Part shown: piece after piece, positions 51,151-60,754 of the stretch
How positions within the stretch are numbered: the stretch's first letter is position 1
How the letters are laid out: each line of letters begins with the position of its first letter
Source of the DNA: JAYZDF01 sp036337945
Lineage (GTDB): Bacteria; Myxococcota; Kuafuiibacteriia; Kuafuiibacteriales; Kuafuiibacteriaceae
Direction of reading: 5' to 3'
Assembly (NCBI GenBank): GCA_036337945.1
Contig: JAYZDF010000028.1
Location: forward strand, 58,235 to 122,234
DNA length: 64,000 bases
The notes under the pieces: generated by a model
Database searches by the model: none
The model's input: only the letters and a program-made list of their open reading frames with translations
What the model was told of the DNA's origin: nothing
Position numbers and translations under genes: made by a program

Positions 51151-51870
51151 ATGACGCAAACTAGTCTACAAATATTGCTCTGGACCGCGGTAAGCATTGG
51201 ATTTGTCCACACGCTTATTGGTTTCGATCACTCTCTTCCTTTTGTGGCCTTGAGTCGTTCACGAAACTGGAGCTTTCGAAAAACGATGGGGCTGACGGCT
51301 CTGTGCGGAACGGGACACGTCTTATCCTCCGTCATTCTCGGCTTTGTCGGAATTGGATTAGGCGTCGCCCTAGAAAAGCTCGAATGGATCGAAGGATTTC
51401 GGGGTGAAATAACTTCTTATTTGATTATAGGCTTTGGTCTCGCATACGGAACTTGGGCGTTGGTCAAGCGCAGCCGTGGTCATACGCATACGCACCTCCA
51501 TACTCATGATGATGGAGTTACGCACGAGCATCCTCATGATCATCACGGAGCTCATGTTCATCCACATGTAGAACGTGCCAGTTCTGGCAAACTGACTTCC
51601 TGGAGCCTTTTCATCATTTTTGTATTTGGTCCATGTGAGGCACTGATTCCTATGCTTATGGCTCCAGCTGCAGAACATAATTGGTTATGGGTTGGTTTAG
51701 TAACGGCGGCCTTTGGGCTTACAACTGTTGCAACGATGCTTGGTGTTGTAGCCGTTGGGTACTACGGACTCAAATTCGGCCGTTTACGCGGTCTAGAGTC
51801 GTGGGCAGATGTTGCAGCTGGCTTTGCGATTGCAAGCAGCGGTGCGGCAATCCAAATTTTTGGTATTTAG
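51151..51870 (+). CDS. Nickel/cobalt transporter-like membrane protein with His-rich loop
   Basis: The 239-residue protein has about six membrane helices (VSIGFVHTLIGFDHSLPFVAL; SSVILGFVGIGLGVALEKL; YLIIGFGLAYGTWAL; SWSLFIIFVFGPCEALIPML; LTTVATMLGVVAVGYYG; AAGFAIASSGAAIQIFGI). A cytoplasmic or exposed loop with 15 or so His (GHTHTHLHTHDDGVTHEHPH, and then DHHGAHVHPH) lies between helices 3 and 4, which suits nickel or cobalt handling. GFDHSLP and GPCEALIP fit UreH/RcnA/SafE-like transporters. Its place right after sodN and sodX suggests it supplies or exports nickel for NiSOD. The direction of transport cannot be told from sequence. Confidence 0.85.
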   Translation: MTQTSLQILLWTAVSIGFVHTLIGFDHSLPFVALSRSRNWSFRKTMGLTALCGTGHVLSSVILGFVGIGLGVALEKLEWIEGFRGEITSYLIIGFGLAYGTWALVKRSRGHTHTHLHTHDDGVTHEHPHDHHGAHVHPHVERASSGKLTSWSLFIIFVFGPCEALIPMLMAPAAEHNWLWVGLVTAAFGLTTVATMLGVVAVGYYGLKFGRLRGLESWADVAAGFAIASSGAAIQIFGI

Positions 51871-51906
51871 ATTTTTTTACGGGTTGTGACTCAGACTCGT
51901 AGCACG

Positions 51907-54900
51907 TTACTCCGTTCGACGTCTTCTTGTCGCGACCACTAAGCCGAGAAGTACAATCAACAATCCAACACTCGTTGTCGAATCATCACGAGTCGAGACA
52001 GCGCAGCTACATCCTTCGTCTTCTGGCGTTGTTCGGGTGCGCCGACGGGTCGCGCTACTGTTACCACCGGTCGTAGATGTTCCTGCGTCTGCGGCAGGCT
52101 CGCCTCCACCGTCCGGGACATTCATGATTCCGCTATCTGAGAATCCAACGTCAACAAAACCAGCATCGACGCCAGGAATATCATTGAGGGTAGTGGCTGA
52201 CACAACTTCACTTGGGAGGCTTTCGTTGTCGGCAGTATCTACGGCTGTGACTCTAAAGAAGTATTCCGTGGATTCCATCAGGTTATCAGCGCTGTAAGCA
52301 TTCGAAGCGACTGTGGTTGTTCTTGAAAGATTCATCTCATCGAAACCTTGCTCGATAATATAATGAGCGAGGCCCACGTTATCGCTAGACGCCGTCCAGC
52401 TGATAACAATTTGTGAACTCGAAACTGCGGTAGCATTCACGTCAGTGGGTTGCGTGGGCGCTTCCGTATCGTCATTGATATATTGAATCTGTGCATCGTA
52501 AATCGGAGATTCGTTACCTGCTGCATCTCGATATCGTGCGAATACAATCTTGGTTCCGTATGACGCATCTCCGCCTGTCACAGCAGATGTTATATCCCAA
52601 CCAACTTTACTCGTAGAGAAGGTCTCCCACGTCGACCAGGTCGTAGCGTTGTTCGAAAACTGCATGTCAGCGACGCCACTCCCGCTCGTTTCGTCTTGAG
52701 CCGAGCAATTCAAGTTAACCAAGTTGGTGTTTGTGGACATGGCCCCACCATTAATATTCAGTGAGCCGACAGGAGGGATGGTATCTGGCGGGACATAATC
52801 AATCGAAGCGCTGGCGACGATTGATACATTTCCACTTCCATCGCGAAACCGAACATATGCAGTCTTTGTTCCGGCCTGTGTGTTCCCTCCTGATGGTACA
52901 TCGCCGAGGTTCCATCCCGTACGATTCGAAGCATAACTTTCCCACGCAGTCCATACCGAGCCATTATTCGAAAACTGCATATCAGACACTCCACTGCCTC
53001 CGACGTTATCACTGGCGAGAAGGCCCAAATTGACAATGAGTGTTGAGGTTGTCGCTGCTCCGCCGTTTATGGAAATGGATCCGGAAGGTGGTGTCATATC
53101 TGCGACGACATATTCGATGGTATCATTCGAACTTTGAGATATGTTTCCTGCTACATCTCTAAAACGTGCGTACACGGTTTTTGTGCCAGGTTGAGAATTA
53201 CCGCCGAGTGTCGAGAGCGTTAAGTCAAATCCAGAATACGAAGTCGTGTAAGTATTCCAAACTGACCAGGCGGAACCATTGAGCGAGAACTGGGCATCGG
53301 CAACGCCGCTTCCGCCCAGGTTGTCGGTCGCCGCAACGTTGAGCGTGACGATAGGGTTCGTAGTCGAAAGTGCTCCACTATTAATAGAAACGGTACCGGT
53401 CGGTGGAGTCGTATCGGAAACTTGAAATGTTATCGTGTCGGAGTAGCTTGTGGAAACGTTTCCAGCCACGTCAACGAATTGAGCGTATACGGTTTTTGTT
53501 CCTTGTTGTGAGTCTCCACCGAATGCGGTGGCTGTCATATCCCAGCCGGGACGAGTTGCTACGTAGGCTTGCCAGGTCGACCAAATAGAGCCGTCATTTG
53601 AGAAACGCATACGATCGACCCCACTTCCGCCCATATTGTCGGTCGCGCTCAGGTTCAAGCTCACTACGGCTGCGGAGGTTTGTGACGCACCTGCGTTGAT
53701 TTGGATGCTTCCAGTTGGTGCGGTCATATCTGGCGTTTGATACACGATAGCATCCGTAAACGATTGAGAGGCATTTCCTGAATTATCTCTAAATTGGGCG
53801 TACACCGTCTTTGTTCCTGGGGTTGAATTTCCTCCATTCGCGCTGAGGTTCCAAGGTGAGCTCGGTCCGTAGACTTGCCAGTTTGTCCAAGTTGTACCGT
53901 TGTTCGAAAAGCGCATAGCTGAAACGCCACTTCCGCCAACGTTGTCGGTCGCACTCAGATTCAAGGTGACATTAAGATCAGAGGTCGTGCTTGCACCGCT
54001 GTCGATGACGACCGTTCCGGTTGGAGGCGTCGTGTCCGCTTCTCCAACTGAAATGTCGTCAAGTGCAATGCCATCGGTTGTGATCGGGTTGTTGTCATAC
54101 TGTGTAAATTTTATGAAAAACCGAGATGTCGCGGATAAATTACTGTTATTGGCAATGACCTGACTAAGATCGACAGTTCGCGTTGAATACGTGGACGTGA
54201 GGTTTGTGAGTGATGAGACGCTTACCCAATTAATTCCGTCATCTGATACAGCGACGCCGTCTCCGTTGGCCGAACCGGTAAATGAAATAGGTAGTGCGTT
54301 GGACTCGTCGCTGAACTCTTTGCCCTGAAATATGATTTCGACGTTCGACGACATTGTGAGATCTACACACAAAATCAATTCATTCAGTGCATAACCAGAG
54401 GTGGAATCCATAAGGACATGATACGGCGATGAAGAAGGAGTATTTGAACTACTGACCCGTATTCTTCCGTTGAGAGTAGAGTTGGTCACCCAAGAGCTAC
54501 CCAGGCTTGTGCTACTGAATGAATCACTAAATGGTAGGGTGGCCGCGGTGGGCAGTAAGTAGGTTGTGTTGTCGGAATTTACAGAAGATATATTTCCGGC
54601 TCCATCGCGATAGCGCACATAGACGCTTTTCGCGCCAGAACTATTGGTTCCTCCGGTGGCCGGGTCTGAGATGTCCCAGCCCGTATATGTGGTTGCGTAA
54701 GGAACCCAAGGCCCAAAAGTCATGCCGTCGTTCGAAAAGGACATTTCGGTCACGCCAGAACCCGCGTTCGACAGTCCACCGCTGTCTGTCGCGCTTAAGC
54801 TGAGATTCACCAGCGGTGATAATACGGTTTCCGAAAATATCGTAATGGTTCCTGACGGAGGGCTGATGTCCGTCAACTGTCCAGACGCACTCACAGAGTA

Positions 54901-57078
54901 GCTTCCATTGGAGAAGGCTGCGGTCGATGATACGACGACCCAATACACACCATTCGCCGCGACCGGTACCGTGACCTCGGAATCTGTAGACATCCCCGAA
55001 TCATTGTTTGAGCCAAGTAATGTGCAGCCGCCGCCGCCGATATCGTAGACGTAAAGAGTTGTATCGAAGGCAGTCGAGTTCGCATTGACGGTTACAGTAC
55101 CGGGCTGTCCATAGGAGTTCAGTGCCATTCCCGTCATGAACCGATTGGCATAACCGTCAAATACGTATTGGTCGAGTTCACAGTTTGTATTTCGGCAGAG
55201 GTTGGTTCGATTCAACGTTCCAGCAACGGTAAGTACTGAGTTGCTGGTTGTGATGTCACAGATTGTCGCTGGGGGTTGGTAGTTGACGTTTGCTGTACTC
55301 ACTTGAGAAAAATTGCCGCGCCCGTCGTCATATTGTGCGTATACGGGTTTGGTACCGGTCGCGGTCGTGCCGCCATATCTCGCGTCACTCAAATCCCATA
55401 GAGTTCGCGTGGTGGAATAGGCTTCCCAAGGCGACCAAGTGACGCCATCATTTGAGAATCGCATATTCGCCACAGGGAATCCGGTGTCGTCTATTGCGTC
55501 GCTATTGAGGGTGACAGCGAGAACAGTCGTGTTTGAGCTTGAAAAGGAGACCGTCCCTGTAGGAGCTGTCATATCGTTGGCGAACGAACGGACCTTGACA
55601 TCGTCATAGGCAATGCCATCGGTGGGGATTGAGGCATTGTCGTATTGCGTAAATTTGATCCGATAGTCTGGCCCAAAGCTCAGGCCATGAGTCTGATTCA
55701 CAGTATCTAAACTGGCGGTCAAAGTTTGAAAACTGCTGGACAAGATTGGTCCGAGATCAAGTACTCGATACCAGTTCGTCCCATCGGTAGACACTGCAAC
55801 ACCGTCACCGTTGGCTGACCCGCTATACGTCACGGGTAATGTATTCGTCTCGTCACCAAAGTCTCGCGCTTGAAAGGTGAGCCAAACATCTGTTTCACCG
55901 CTGAGGTCCAGATAAAGGATGAGTTCGTTCAGTGCGTAGCCAGAACTTGTATCCATGAGAACGCTATACGAGCCGTCAGCAGGATAGGTTGTTTGGACGC
56001 GGATTCGGCCGTTGGTTGACGAGTTTCCACGCCACCAGTTTTCGAGTCCGCCGGATTCGAAGCTGTCTGTGAAAGGTAACACTGCATAGGAAACCGGAGG
56101 GGCATACAGAATTGTAGCGGTCACCGTATCTGAAACATTCTGGGCGTTATCCTGAATGCGGTAATATACCGTTCTGGACCCTGTTACTGTGTTGCCACCG
56201 TACATGGCGTCTGTAATGTCCCAAGAGACATCGTAGCTACCCATGGTCGGGTTATAAGCTTGCCAAGGGGTCCAGGTCGTACCATCGTTGGAAAAGCTAA
56301 TCCCGCTGACTCCGCTGTCGGCGTCAGTCGCAGTTACAGTCAATGTGACTGCCGCTGAATTTGTCTGCGCCGCGCCCGCATTAATAAGAAGTGTGCCAGT
56401 GGGCGGTGTGAGTTCAGGAAGGTTCTCTGCAATGATCAAGTTATCGATAAGGATGCCGTCGCTATCCATGGTGTAGTCATCGTATTGAGAAAAGCGAATG
56501 TAGAAATCTTGAGAGAAGGATAGGTTCGCTCCAGCTGCGGCCCCGGCCACGATCGCCGCATCAATATCGATATTGAAGAATTCATAAGTATTCGTGAGCG
56601 TGGTGAAGTCGACAATCCGATACCAATTCGTATTATCGCTCGAAATGGCGACGCCTTCTCCGTTGCGTCGTCCGGTGAATGTTAGTGGTAGCTGATCGTC
56701 TTCGTCAGAACTTTCTCGCGCCCAAAACCGAAGGGACACGTTGGAGGCACCAGAAAGATCCACGTTGAGAACTGCCTCGTTGTAGGAGTTACTGGTGTCT
56801 GCAACCGCGTCATCCATGACGAGATGTCTGTTCCCTTGCTGCGGTTGGTAAAGATTCAGTAGACGGACTCTTCCTGTGTTCGACGAATAGGTCGTCCAAT
56901 CCATGCTTAGGGCTGTCGCCTCAAAATCTTCTACGAAAGGTAGGGGCGCACCCATTCCCCTCGCTTGAGTTTGAAACTCTAATGCTTGCTCGCCGCACGC
57001 GACGCTAAAAGTGAGGCTAAGTCCCAGTATTAATCCCGTACGGAATATTGGCAGATTTCCTTGTCCCTGTATTCCCAT
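51907..57078 (-). CDS. Giant Ig-repeat surface lipoprotein with MYXO-CTERM-like tail
   Basis: The 1723-residue product has a lipobox (LTFSVACGEQ, Cys28) and then alternates two domain kinds. Three copies of a concanavalin-like or MAM-like domain of about 190 residues (RFWARESSDEDDQLPLTFTG, TFQARDFGDETNTLPVTYSG, IFQGKEFSDESNALPISFTG) alternate with about nine Ig-like domains (DTTPPTGTVSINSG, then LNVAATDNLGGSGV, then GTKTVYARFRDVAGN). One PPC-like insert and a fibronectin type III domain near the end (IVISWTASSDNVGLAHYIIE) are also present. The C-terminus has GCSCAVST, a hydrophobic helix (VGLLIVLLGLVVA) and RRRR, matching the MYXO-CTERM surface-sorting pattern. Having both lipobox and C-terminal anchor is unusual. 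Confidence 0.85.
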   Translation of the reverse strand: MGIQGQGNLPIFRTGLILGLSLTFSVACGEQALEFQTQARGMGAPLPFVEDFEATALSMDWTTYSSNTGRVRLLNLYQPQQGNRHLVMDDAVADTSNSYNEAVLNVDLSGASNVSLRFWARESSDEDDQLPLTFTGRRNGEGVAISSDNTNWYRIVDFTTLTNTYEFFNIDIDAAIVAGAAAGANLSFSQDFYIRFSQYDDYTMDSDGILIDNLIIAENLPELTPPTGTLLINAGAAQTNSAAVTLTVTATDADSGVSGISFSNDGTTWTPWQAYNPTMGSYDVSWDITDAMYGGNTVTGSRTVYYRIQDNAQNVSDTVTATILYAPPVSYAVLPFTDSFESGGLENWWRGNSSTNGRIRVQTTYPADGSYSVLMDTSSGYALNELILYLDLSGETDVWLTFQARDFGDETNTLPVTYSGSANGDGVAVSTDGTNWYRVLDLGPILSSSFQTLTASLDTVNQTHGLSFGPDYRIKFTQYDNASIPTDGIAYDDVKVRSFANDMTAPTGTVSFSSSNTTVLAVTLNSDAIDDTGFPVANMRFSNDGVTWSPWEAYSTTRTLWDLSDARYGGTTATGTKPVYAQYDDGRGNFSQVSTANVNYQPPATICDITTSNSVLTVAGTLNRTNLCRNTNCELDQYVFDGYANRFMTGMALNSYGQPGTVTVNANSTAFDTTLYVYDIGGGGCTLLGSNNDSGMSTDSEVTVPVAANGVYWVVVSSTAAFSNGSYSVSASGQLTDISPPSGTITIFSETVLSPLVNLSLSATDSGGLSNAGSGVTEMSFSNDGMTFGPWVPYATTYTGWDISDPATGGTNSSGAKSVYVRYRDGAGNISSVNSDNTTYLLPTAATLPFSDSFSSTSLGSSWVTNSTLNGRIRVSSSNTPSSSPYHVLMDSTSGYALNELILCVDLTMSSNVEIIFQGKEFSDESNALPISFTGSANGDGVAVSDDGINWVSVSSLTNLTSTYSTRTVDLSQVIANNSNLSATSRFFIKFTQYDNNPITTDGIALDDISVGEADTTPPTGTVVIDSGASTTSDLNVTLNLSATDNVGGSGVSAMRFSNNGTTWTNWQVYGPSSPWNLSANGGNSTPGTKTVYAQFRDNSGNASQSFTDAIVYQTPDMTAPTGSIQINAGASQTSAAVVSLNLSATDNMGGSGVDRMRFSNDGSIWSTWQAYVATRPGWDMTATAFGGDSQQGTKTVYAQFVDVAGNVSTSYSDTITFQVSDTTPPTGTVSINSGALSTTNPIVTLNVAATDNLGGSGVADAQFSLNGSAWSVWNTYTTSYSGFDLTLSTLGGNSQPGTKTVYARFRDVAGNISQSSNDTIEYVVADMTPPSGSISINGGAATTSTLIVNLGLLASDNVGGSGVSDMQFSNNGSVWTAWESYASNRTGWNLGDVPSGGNTQAGTKTAYVRFRDGSGNVSIVASASIDYVPPDTIPPVGSLNINGGAMSTNTNLVNLNCSAQDETSGSGVADMQFSNNATTWSTWETFSTSKVGWDITSAVTGGDASYGTKIVFARYRDAAGNESPIYDAQIQYINDDTEAPTQPTDVNATAVSSSQIVISWTASSDNVGLAHYIIEQGFDEMNLSRTTTVASNAYSADNLMESTEYFFRVTAVDTADNESLPSEVVSATTLNDIPGVDAGFVDVGFSDSGIMNVPDGGGEPAADAGTSTTGGNSSATRRRTRTTPEDEGCSCAVSTRDDSTTSVGLLIVLLGLVVATRRRRTE
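52480..56420 (-). repeat. Ig-like and concanavalin-like coding repeats
   Basis: About nine Ig-like units of roughly 270-300 bases and three long beta-sandwich units of about 570 bases repeat in frame in the giant lipoprotein gene. Close copies stand next to each other (52800-53900), where long blocks are nearly identical at protein level, suggesting recent amplification or gene conversion there. The region would be hard to assemble from short reads. Confidence 0.8.
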
Positions 57079-57242
57079 AGGCGAGGAGTTTCGAGGGTGC
57101 GGGAATTTTCGTCAAGAAGAGGCTTACAATGTGAGTGCCGGCACACAACATTCACTCAGTAAAATCCGAAGCTTGTCGTGGCCGAAACCCGATAATCTCA
57201 GACTAGTGTTACAAATCAGGGACTTACACCATGCGTCCGTGA

Positions 57243-57248
57243 TATAAT
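57243..57248 (+). promoter_or_regulatory. Perfect -10 box six bases before the cytochrome GTG start
   Basis: TATAAT occurs exactly at 57243-57248, and the only available start codon, GTG 57255, lies six bases later, where transcription would begin. No Shine-Dalgarno sequence can fit between. This suits a leaderless mRNA. The matching -35 region (near 57220) is weak. Confidence 0.5.
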
Positions 57249-57254
57249 GCTGTT

Positions 57255-58949
57255 GTGCTCGCGAAGATTGTCATTCTGACTTTGTTCGTTGCTCAATCGG
57301 AAATCCCGCTCGAAGGCACCCAGCCGGGGGATTTATTGATTCCTCCTGAACCATCGAGTCGCTGTGGTTGTCATTTTGACTTTGAAGAAAACGTTCGAAG
57401 TGAGCCCGGTCAGTCCTATTCGGCGACTGCGATGGCTCTGTCTGCTTTGGATCCCTTGTTTCAAGCGGCGCTGGATGTCGCTCATAAAGATTCTCCGGGC
57501 CTGAGTCCAACCTGCCTTAGATGTCATGCACCTGCGGGTTGGCTAGCAGGTCGCTCCCAGCCTGGTGATGGGAGCAGTCTCGAAGCCGAAGATTTTGAAG
57601 GCGTAACCTGTGATGTGTGCCACCGGATGGTCAAACCTGACACTGGTACGACGCATATTGGGGATGGCCAATATACAATTTCAGATTCCCCAGACAAAAG
57701 AGGGTCGAGAGGAACTCCGCCGGTTACAGGTCACGGAACTCGCCGCTCCGAATATGTGAAGTCCAGTGAAACCTGCGGGGTGTGTCACAGCTTATTTAAT
57801 CCTCTAGAGCGGGCGCACGACGCTCAAGGAAATGATCTCGGATTCGAATTTTACGAACAGAGAACCTATGAAGAGTGGCGCGACTCAAAGTTCGTGAATG
57901 AGAAAAGCTGCATTGACTGTCACATGGCTCGGGTCGAGGGCTATTCTTGTCGCGAGAAGCTCAACAAGTACGATGATCTTGCTCATCACTCCATCATCGG
58001 CGGAAACTACTTTGTTGGAAAGGCGGTCGCTCTTTTGTATCCAAATATGGACCTCAGCGCTCAGGCGGAACATACTAAACAACTCGTCCGACAAAAGTTG
58101 AAGACCGCCGCAAAACTTGAGATTGTCGAATCTTCTAATCCCGCGTATGTACCGGTCGTTGAGTCAGGCGACGAGTTTCCCATCACGATTCGCCTGACCA
58201 ATCTCACCGGGCATAAGCTTCCAACTGGCTATCCAGAAGGCCGAAGAGTGTTCTTGCAGGTGTCACTCAAGCTCGAAGGCTCATCCCCGATTATTGTTTC
58301 TGGTCATTGGGACCGAGAGTCCGGCGACATTGTGCCAGACGAGCAGCTACGCACGTACGAAACAACCCATGGCAAAGTGGGTGAGGGCCGAACTCAACAT
58401 TTGGCTCTCGCGAATCAGATTTTGACAGATACTCGTATACCTCCTGAAGGATTCAGGCCTTCTGAACCAGATATGGTTCCAGTAGGACGGGATTACGGTG
58501 AGGCTCCTTACCGACATTACGACGAATATACATATCAGGTCCCCATTCCCGGCGGAATTCGTGAAACGTTGACGGCATCAATTGCGATCACGGCTTTTCA
58601 TCAAGTGACCTCAGGCGAATACGTTAACTTCTTGTTGGAATCGCTGGGCGAAGACAATGTTCGTGCTCGAAAGCTCAAGACCGCGTACTTAGCGCTTGGA
58701 AAGGTTCCGCCCGAACCGATAGCCTCAGTCGTTCAGGCTATCGAAGTTATCAAACGTGCTCCGGTTACAGTTGACGCCAGTGTCTCAGCAGATTCAGGCG
58801 CCGCAGAGTTTACACCGATAGACGAAGATGAACTGTCCGGAAATTGTTCATGCCGAACCGCTGCATTCACCATAGATGAAGAACATTCTTCTTACGCTTG
58901 GTTAGGATTGTTCGTCTTTTTGCTCTTTTTCCGATACCGTCGCCGATGA
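57255..58949 (+). CDS. Multiheme c-type cytochrome with MYXO-CTERM-like tail
   Basis: The 564-residue product has a short signal-like N-terminus and four CXXCH heme sites at residues 87-91 (CLRCH), 119-123 (CDVCH), 174-178 (CGVCH) and 219-223 (CIDCH), in the first half. A further CGCH at 37-40 is one residue short of a standard site. The later half holds beta-rich sequence (EFPITIRLTNLTGHKLPTGYPEG), as in cytochrome c554-like or NrfB-like tetraheme proteins with an added domain. The end (NCSCRTAAFTIDE, then WLGLFVFLLFFRYRRR) is a MYXO-CTERM-like anchor. It would hold redox hemes at the cell surface. Start GTG 57255; the in-frame ATG at 57231 is followed by TGA. Confidence 0.85.
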   Translation: MLAKIVILTLFVAQSEIPLEGTQPGDLLIPPEPSSRCGCHFDFEENVRSEPGQSYSATAMALSALDPLFQAALDVAHKDSPGLSPTCLRCHAPAGWLAGRSQPGDGSSLEAEDFEGVTCDVCHRMVKPDTGTTHIGDGQYTISDSPDKRGSRGTPPVTGHGTRRSEYVKSSETCGVCHSLFNPLERAHDAQGNDLGFEFYEQRTYEEWRDSKFVNEKSCIDCHMARVEGYSCREKLNKYDDLAHHSIIGGNYFVGKAVALLYPNMDLSAQAEHTKQLVRQKLKTAAKLEIVESSNPAYVPVVESGDEFPITIRLTNLTGHKLPTGYPEGRRVFLQVSLKLEGSSPIIVSGHWDRESGDIVPDEQLRTYETTHGKVGEGRTQHLALANQILTDTRIPPEGFRPSEPDMVPVGRDYGEAPYRHYDEYTYQVPIPGGIRETLTASIAITAFHQVTSGEYVNFLLESLGEDNVRARKLKTAYLALGKVPPEPIASVVQAIEVIKRAPVTVDASVSADSGAAEFTPIDEDELSGNCSCRTAAFTIDEEHSSYAWLGLFVFLLFFRYRRR

Positions 58950-59299
58950 TGACTGGAAAAGTATTCAAGGTTCTCCTCGTTCTCTTTTTTGTCTACGCTT
59001 GCGTGGTTCAGCTCAATGATATGGACGCTATTGTTTGGATTGCTATGTATGCATTGGCTGCGGGCATGACTTTGACGTCCATGTTCTACGTGTATCCTGC
59101 GATACTTCCCGGAATATTTGCCCTGATTAGTCTCGGTTGGGCAACTGTGCTGTTTCCTGGAAGTATGGAAGTCAACTTCTCTATGGACAAAGAAGTACCG
59201 CGTGAATTCATGGGACTCGTCATTGTCGGTTTGGTGATGTCCGGACTGTCATATTTTCATGCAAAAGCTCGAAATGCTCAGTCGCATATTCCTAACTGA
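58946..59299 (+). CDS. TMEM220-like small membrane protein
   Basis: The ATG at 58946 overlaps the cytochrome gene stop (ATGA), so the two are coupled; ATG 58949 is the alternative. The 117-residue product has four membrane helices (VFKVLLVLFFVYACVVQLND, AIVWIAMYALAAGMTLTSMF, AILPGIFALISLGWATVLF, FMGLVIVGLVMSGLSYF). VQLNDMDAIVWIAMY matches the transmembrane family 220. Function unknown. Coupling to a heme protein suggests help in its membrane assembly, but no direct evidence exists. Confidence 0.78.
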   Translation: MMTGKVFKVLLVLFFVYACVVQLNDMDAIVWIAMYALAAGMTLTSMFYVYPAILPGIFALISLGWATVLFPGSMEVNFSMDKEVPREFMGLVIVGLVMSGLSYFHAKARNAQSHIPN

Positions 59300-59329
59300 G
59301 CCTGCTAGTACCCGGTTTTCTTTCTGTTG

Positions 59330-60754
59330 TTACCTGAGCGAGAAGGCGCCTAAATAGGCTCCTACAGAAGCTGCCAATGCACCAATGAGTGCACCCATTA
59401 ACGCAAGTTTCCAAGCAGGCTGAAACAAAATAGCTTTCTCTAGCTGTTCGTATTGTCGCTTCGCGGAACTTTTCTCTACTGAAAGCGACACCTTTTGTGC
59501 AATTTCTTCGTCAGTTTCACTCTGTATATGTTCTGTCAGTAGCGAAGCAAAAACAGGTGCTTGAATGGCGTCCGCCTCGCGAACTTCAGAGGTTTGGATG
59601 GCGACTCCGGAACGAGAGTGACCCATGATTTCGTCACAAACGGATGGCCTAGGCGGAGGGGGCGGCCGTGGTCTGAAGTAAGATGGTCTTTTCACTGATT
59701 CGGCCAACGGCTTTTGCTTGCGCCCATTGAGAATTTTCTGAGAAGACTTTCTTAGCGTTCCTCTCCAGCTGGTCGGCGTCTTCGCGGTCACATTCGATTC
59801 ACTTGGGACATCATGCTCTTCAGGGAATAGCTTACGCATGAATTCACCTAGTTCTGCTCTTGTCACGGGTCCACCTTGAAGATGAATAAAGGATTCGAGT
59901 GCTTCTGCGAAAGATACACCATCTGCAAAACGATCTCGCGGTGACAGGGCGAGGGCGCGATTGAGTATGAAAGCAAGTTTCGGGTGGTCATCGACATCCT
60001 CAAGTATTCTGCCTACTAAGTCGAGCCTGTCCTCGCTAACGATTTGCAGAAGAGTCTCCGATAAATTCTCTCCAACAAATAGAGGTCGGCCTAGAATCAT
60101 TTCACTCAGTACAACGCCTGCGGAGTATAAATCACTACGCGGAGTGCAGTCCCCTGTTCGAATTGTCTCGGGGGCTGTATATCGCGCCTTACCTCGAATT
60201 GATCTCGGTCCAGTTATCCGAGGCGTGTCAGCGAATTTTGCAATACCGAAGTCGGTCACTTTCACCTCGCCAAAATAACTAATGAGAATGTTTCCTGGAC
60301 TGATGTCTCGATGAACAATGCCCAAATGTTTTCCAGCATCATTCGTTGCTCGGTGAGCGTAATGAAGTCCGCGCAGCATCTGCGCAAGGATATGTGCAGA
60401 TAATCGAAGTGGAAGTTCAACTTCCATCTCCTCAGCTTTCTGAATGACTTGATGTATGTTTCGGCCGCGGATGTACTCCATGGCCAAATAGGGAACACCA
60501 TCGATTTCTGGTACGTCGAAAACTTGCACAATGTTTGGATGCTCAAGCGAGGCCATCAGTCTGGCCTCTCGTTCAAAAAGCCGGTTGCTCACCTCGTCCT
60601 GCTGAAGTTCCGGTAAGATCCCTTTTAGAACCAATTTTCTGGAGAAGCCTTGAGAGCCCCGAACGCGCACGAGCAGAATTTCCCCCATCCCGCCTCTGTG
60701 GATGGAGCCAAGTACTTCGTATCGCCCGAGCGCGGTTTTACTGCACTGCGTCAT
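59330..60754 (-). CDS. Serine/threonine protein kinase with C-terminal membrane helix
   Basis: The kinase domain fills about residues 10-275, with Gly loop SIHRGGMGEIL, Lys in LVLKGIL, catalytic loop HRDISPGNIL, DFG (VTDFGIAKF) and APE (YTAPETI). All catalytic residues are intact. A linker with a Pro-rich stretch (YFRPRPPPPPRPSVCDEI) follows, and a C-terminal helix (LALMGALIGALAASVGAYLG) anchors it in the membrane. ATG 60754 is preceded by TAGG; 60787 would add 11 residues. It is the second kinase of this kind in the window and has no adjacent phosphatase. It is convergent with the TMEM220-like gene. Confidence 0.9.
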   Translation of the reverse strand: MTQCSKTALGRYEVLGSIHRGGMGEILLVRVRGSQGFSRKLVLKGILPELQQDEVSNRLFEREARLMASLEHPNIVQVFDVPEIDGVPYLAMEYIRGRNIHQVIQKAEEMEVELPLRLSAHILAQMLRGLHYAHRATNDAGKHLGIVHRDISPGNILISYFGEVKVTDFGIAKFADTPRITGPRSIRGKARYTAPETIRTGDCTPRSDLYSAGVVLSEMILGRPLFVGENLSETLLQIVSEDRLDLVGRILEDVDDHPKLAFILNRALALSPRDRFADGVSFAEALESFIHLQGGPVTRAELGEFMRKLFPEEHDVPSESNVTAKTPTSWRGTLRKSSQKILNGRKQKPLAESVKRPSYFRPRPPPPPRPSVCDEIMGHSRSGVAIQTSEVREADAIQAPVFASLLTEHIQSETDEEIAQKVSLSVEKSSAKRQYEQLEKAILFQPAWKLALMGALIGALAASVGAYLGAFSLR

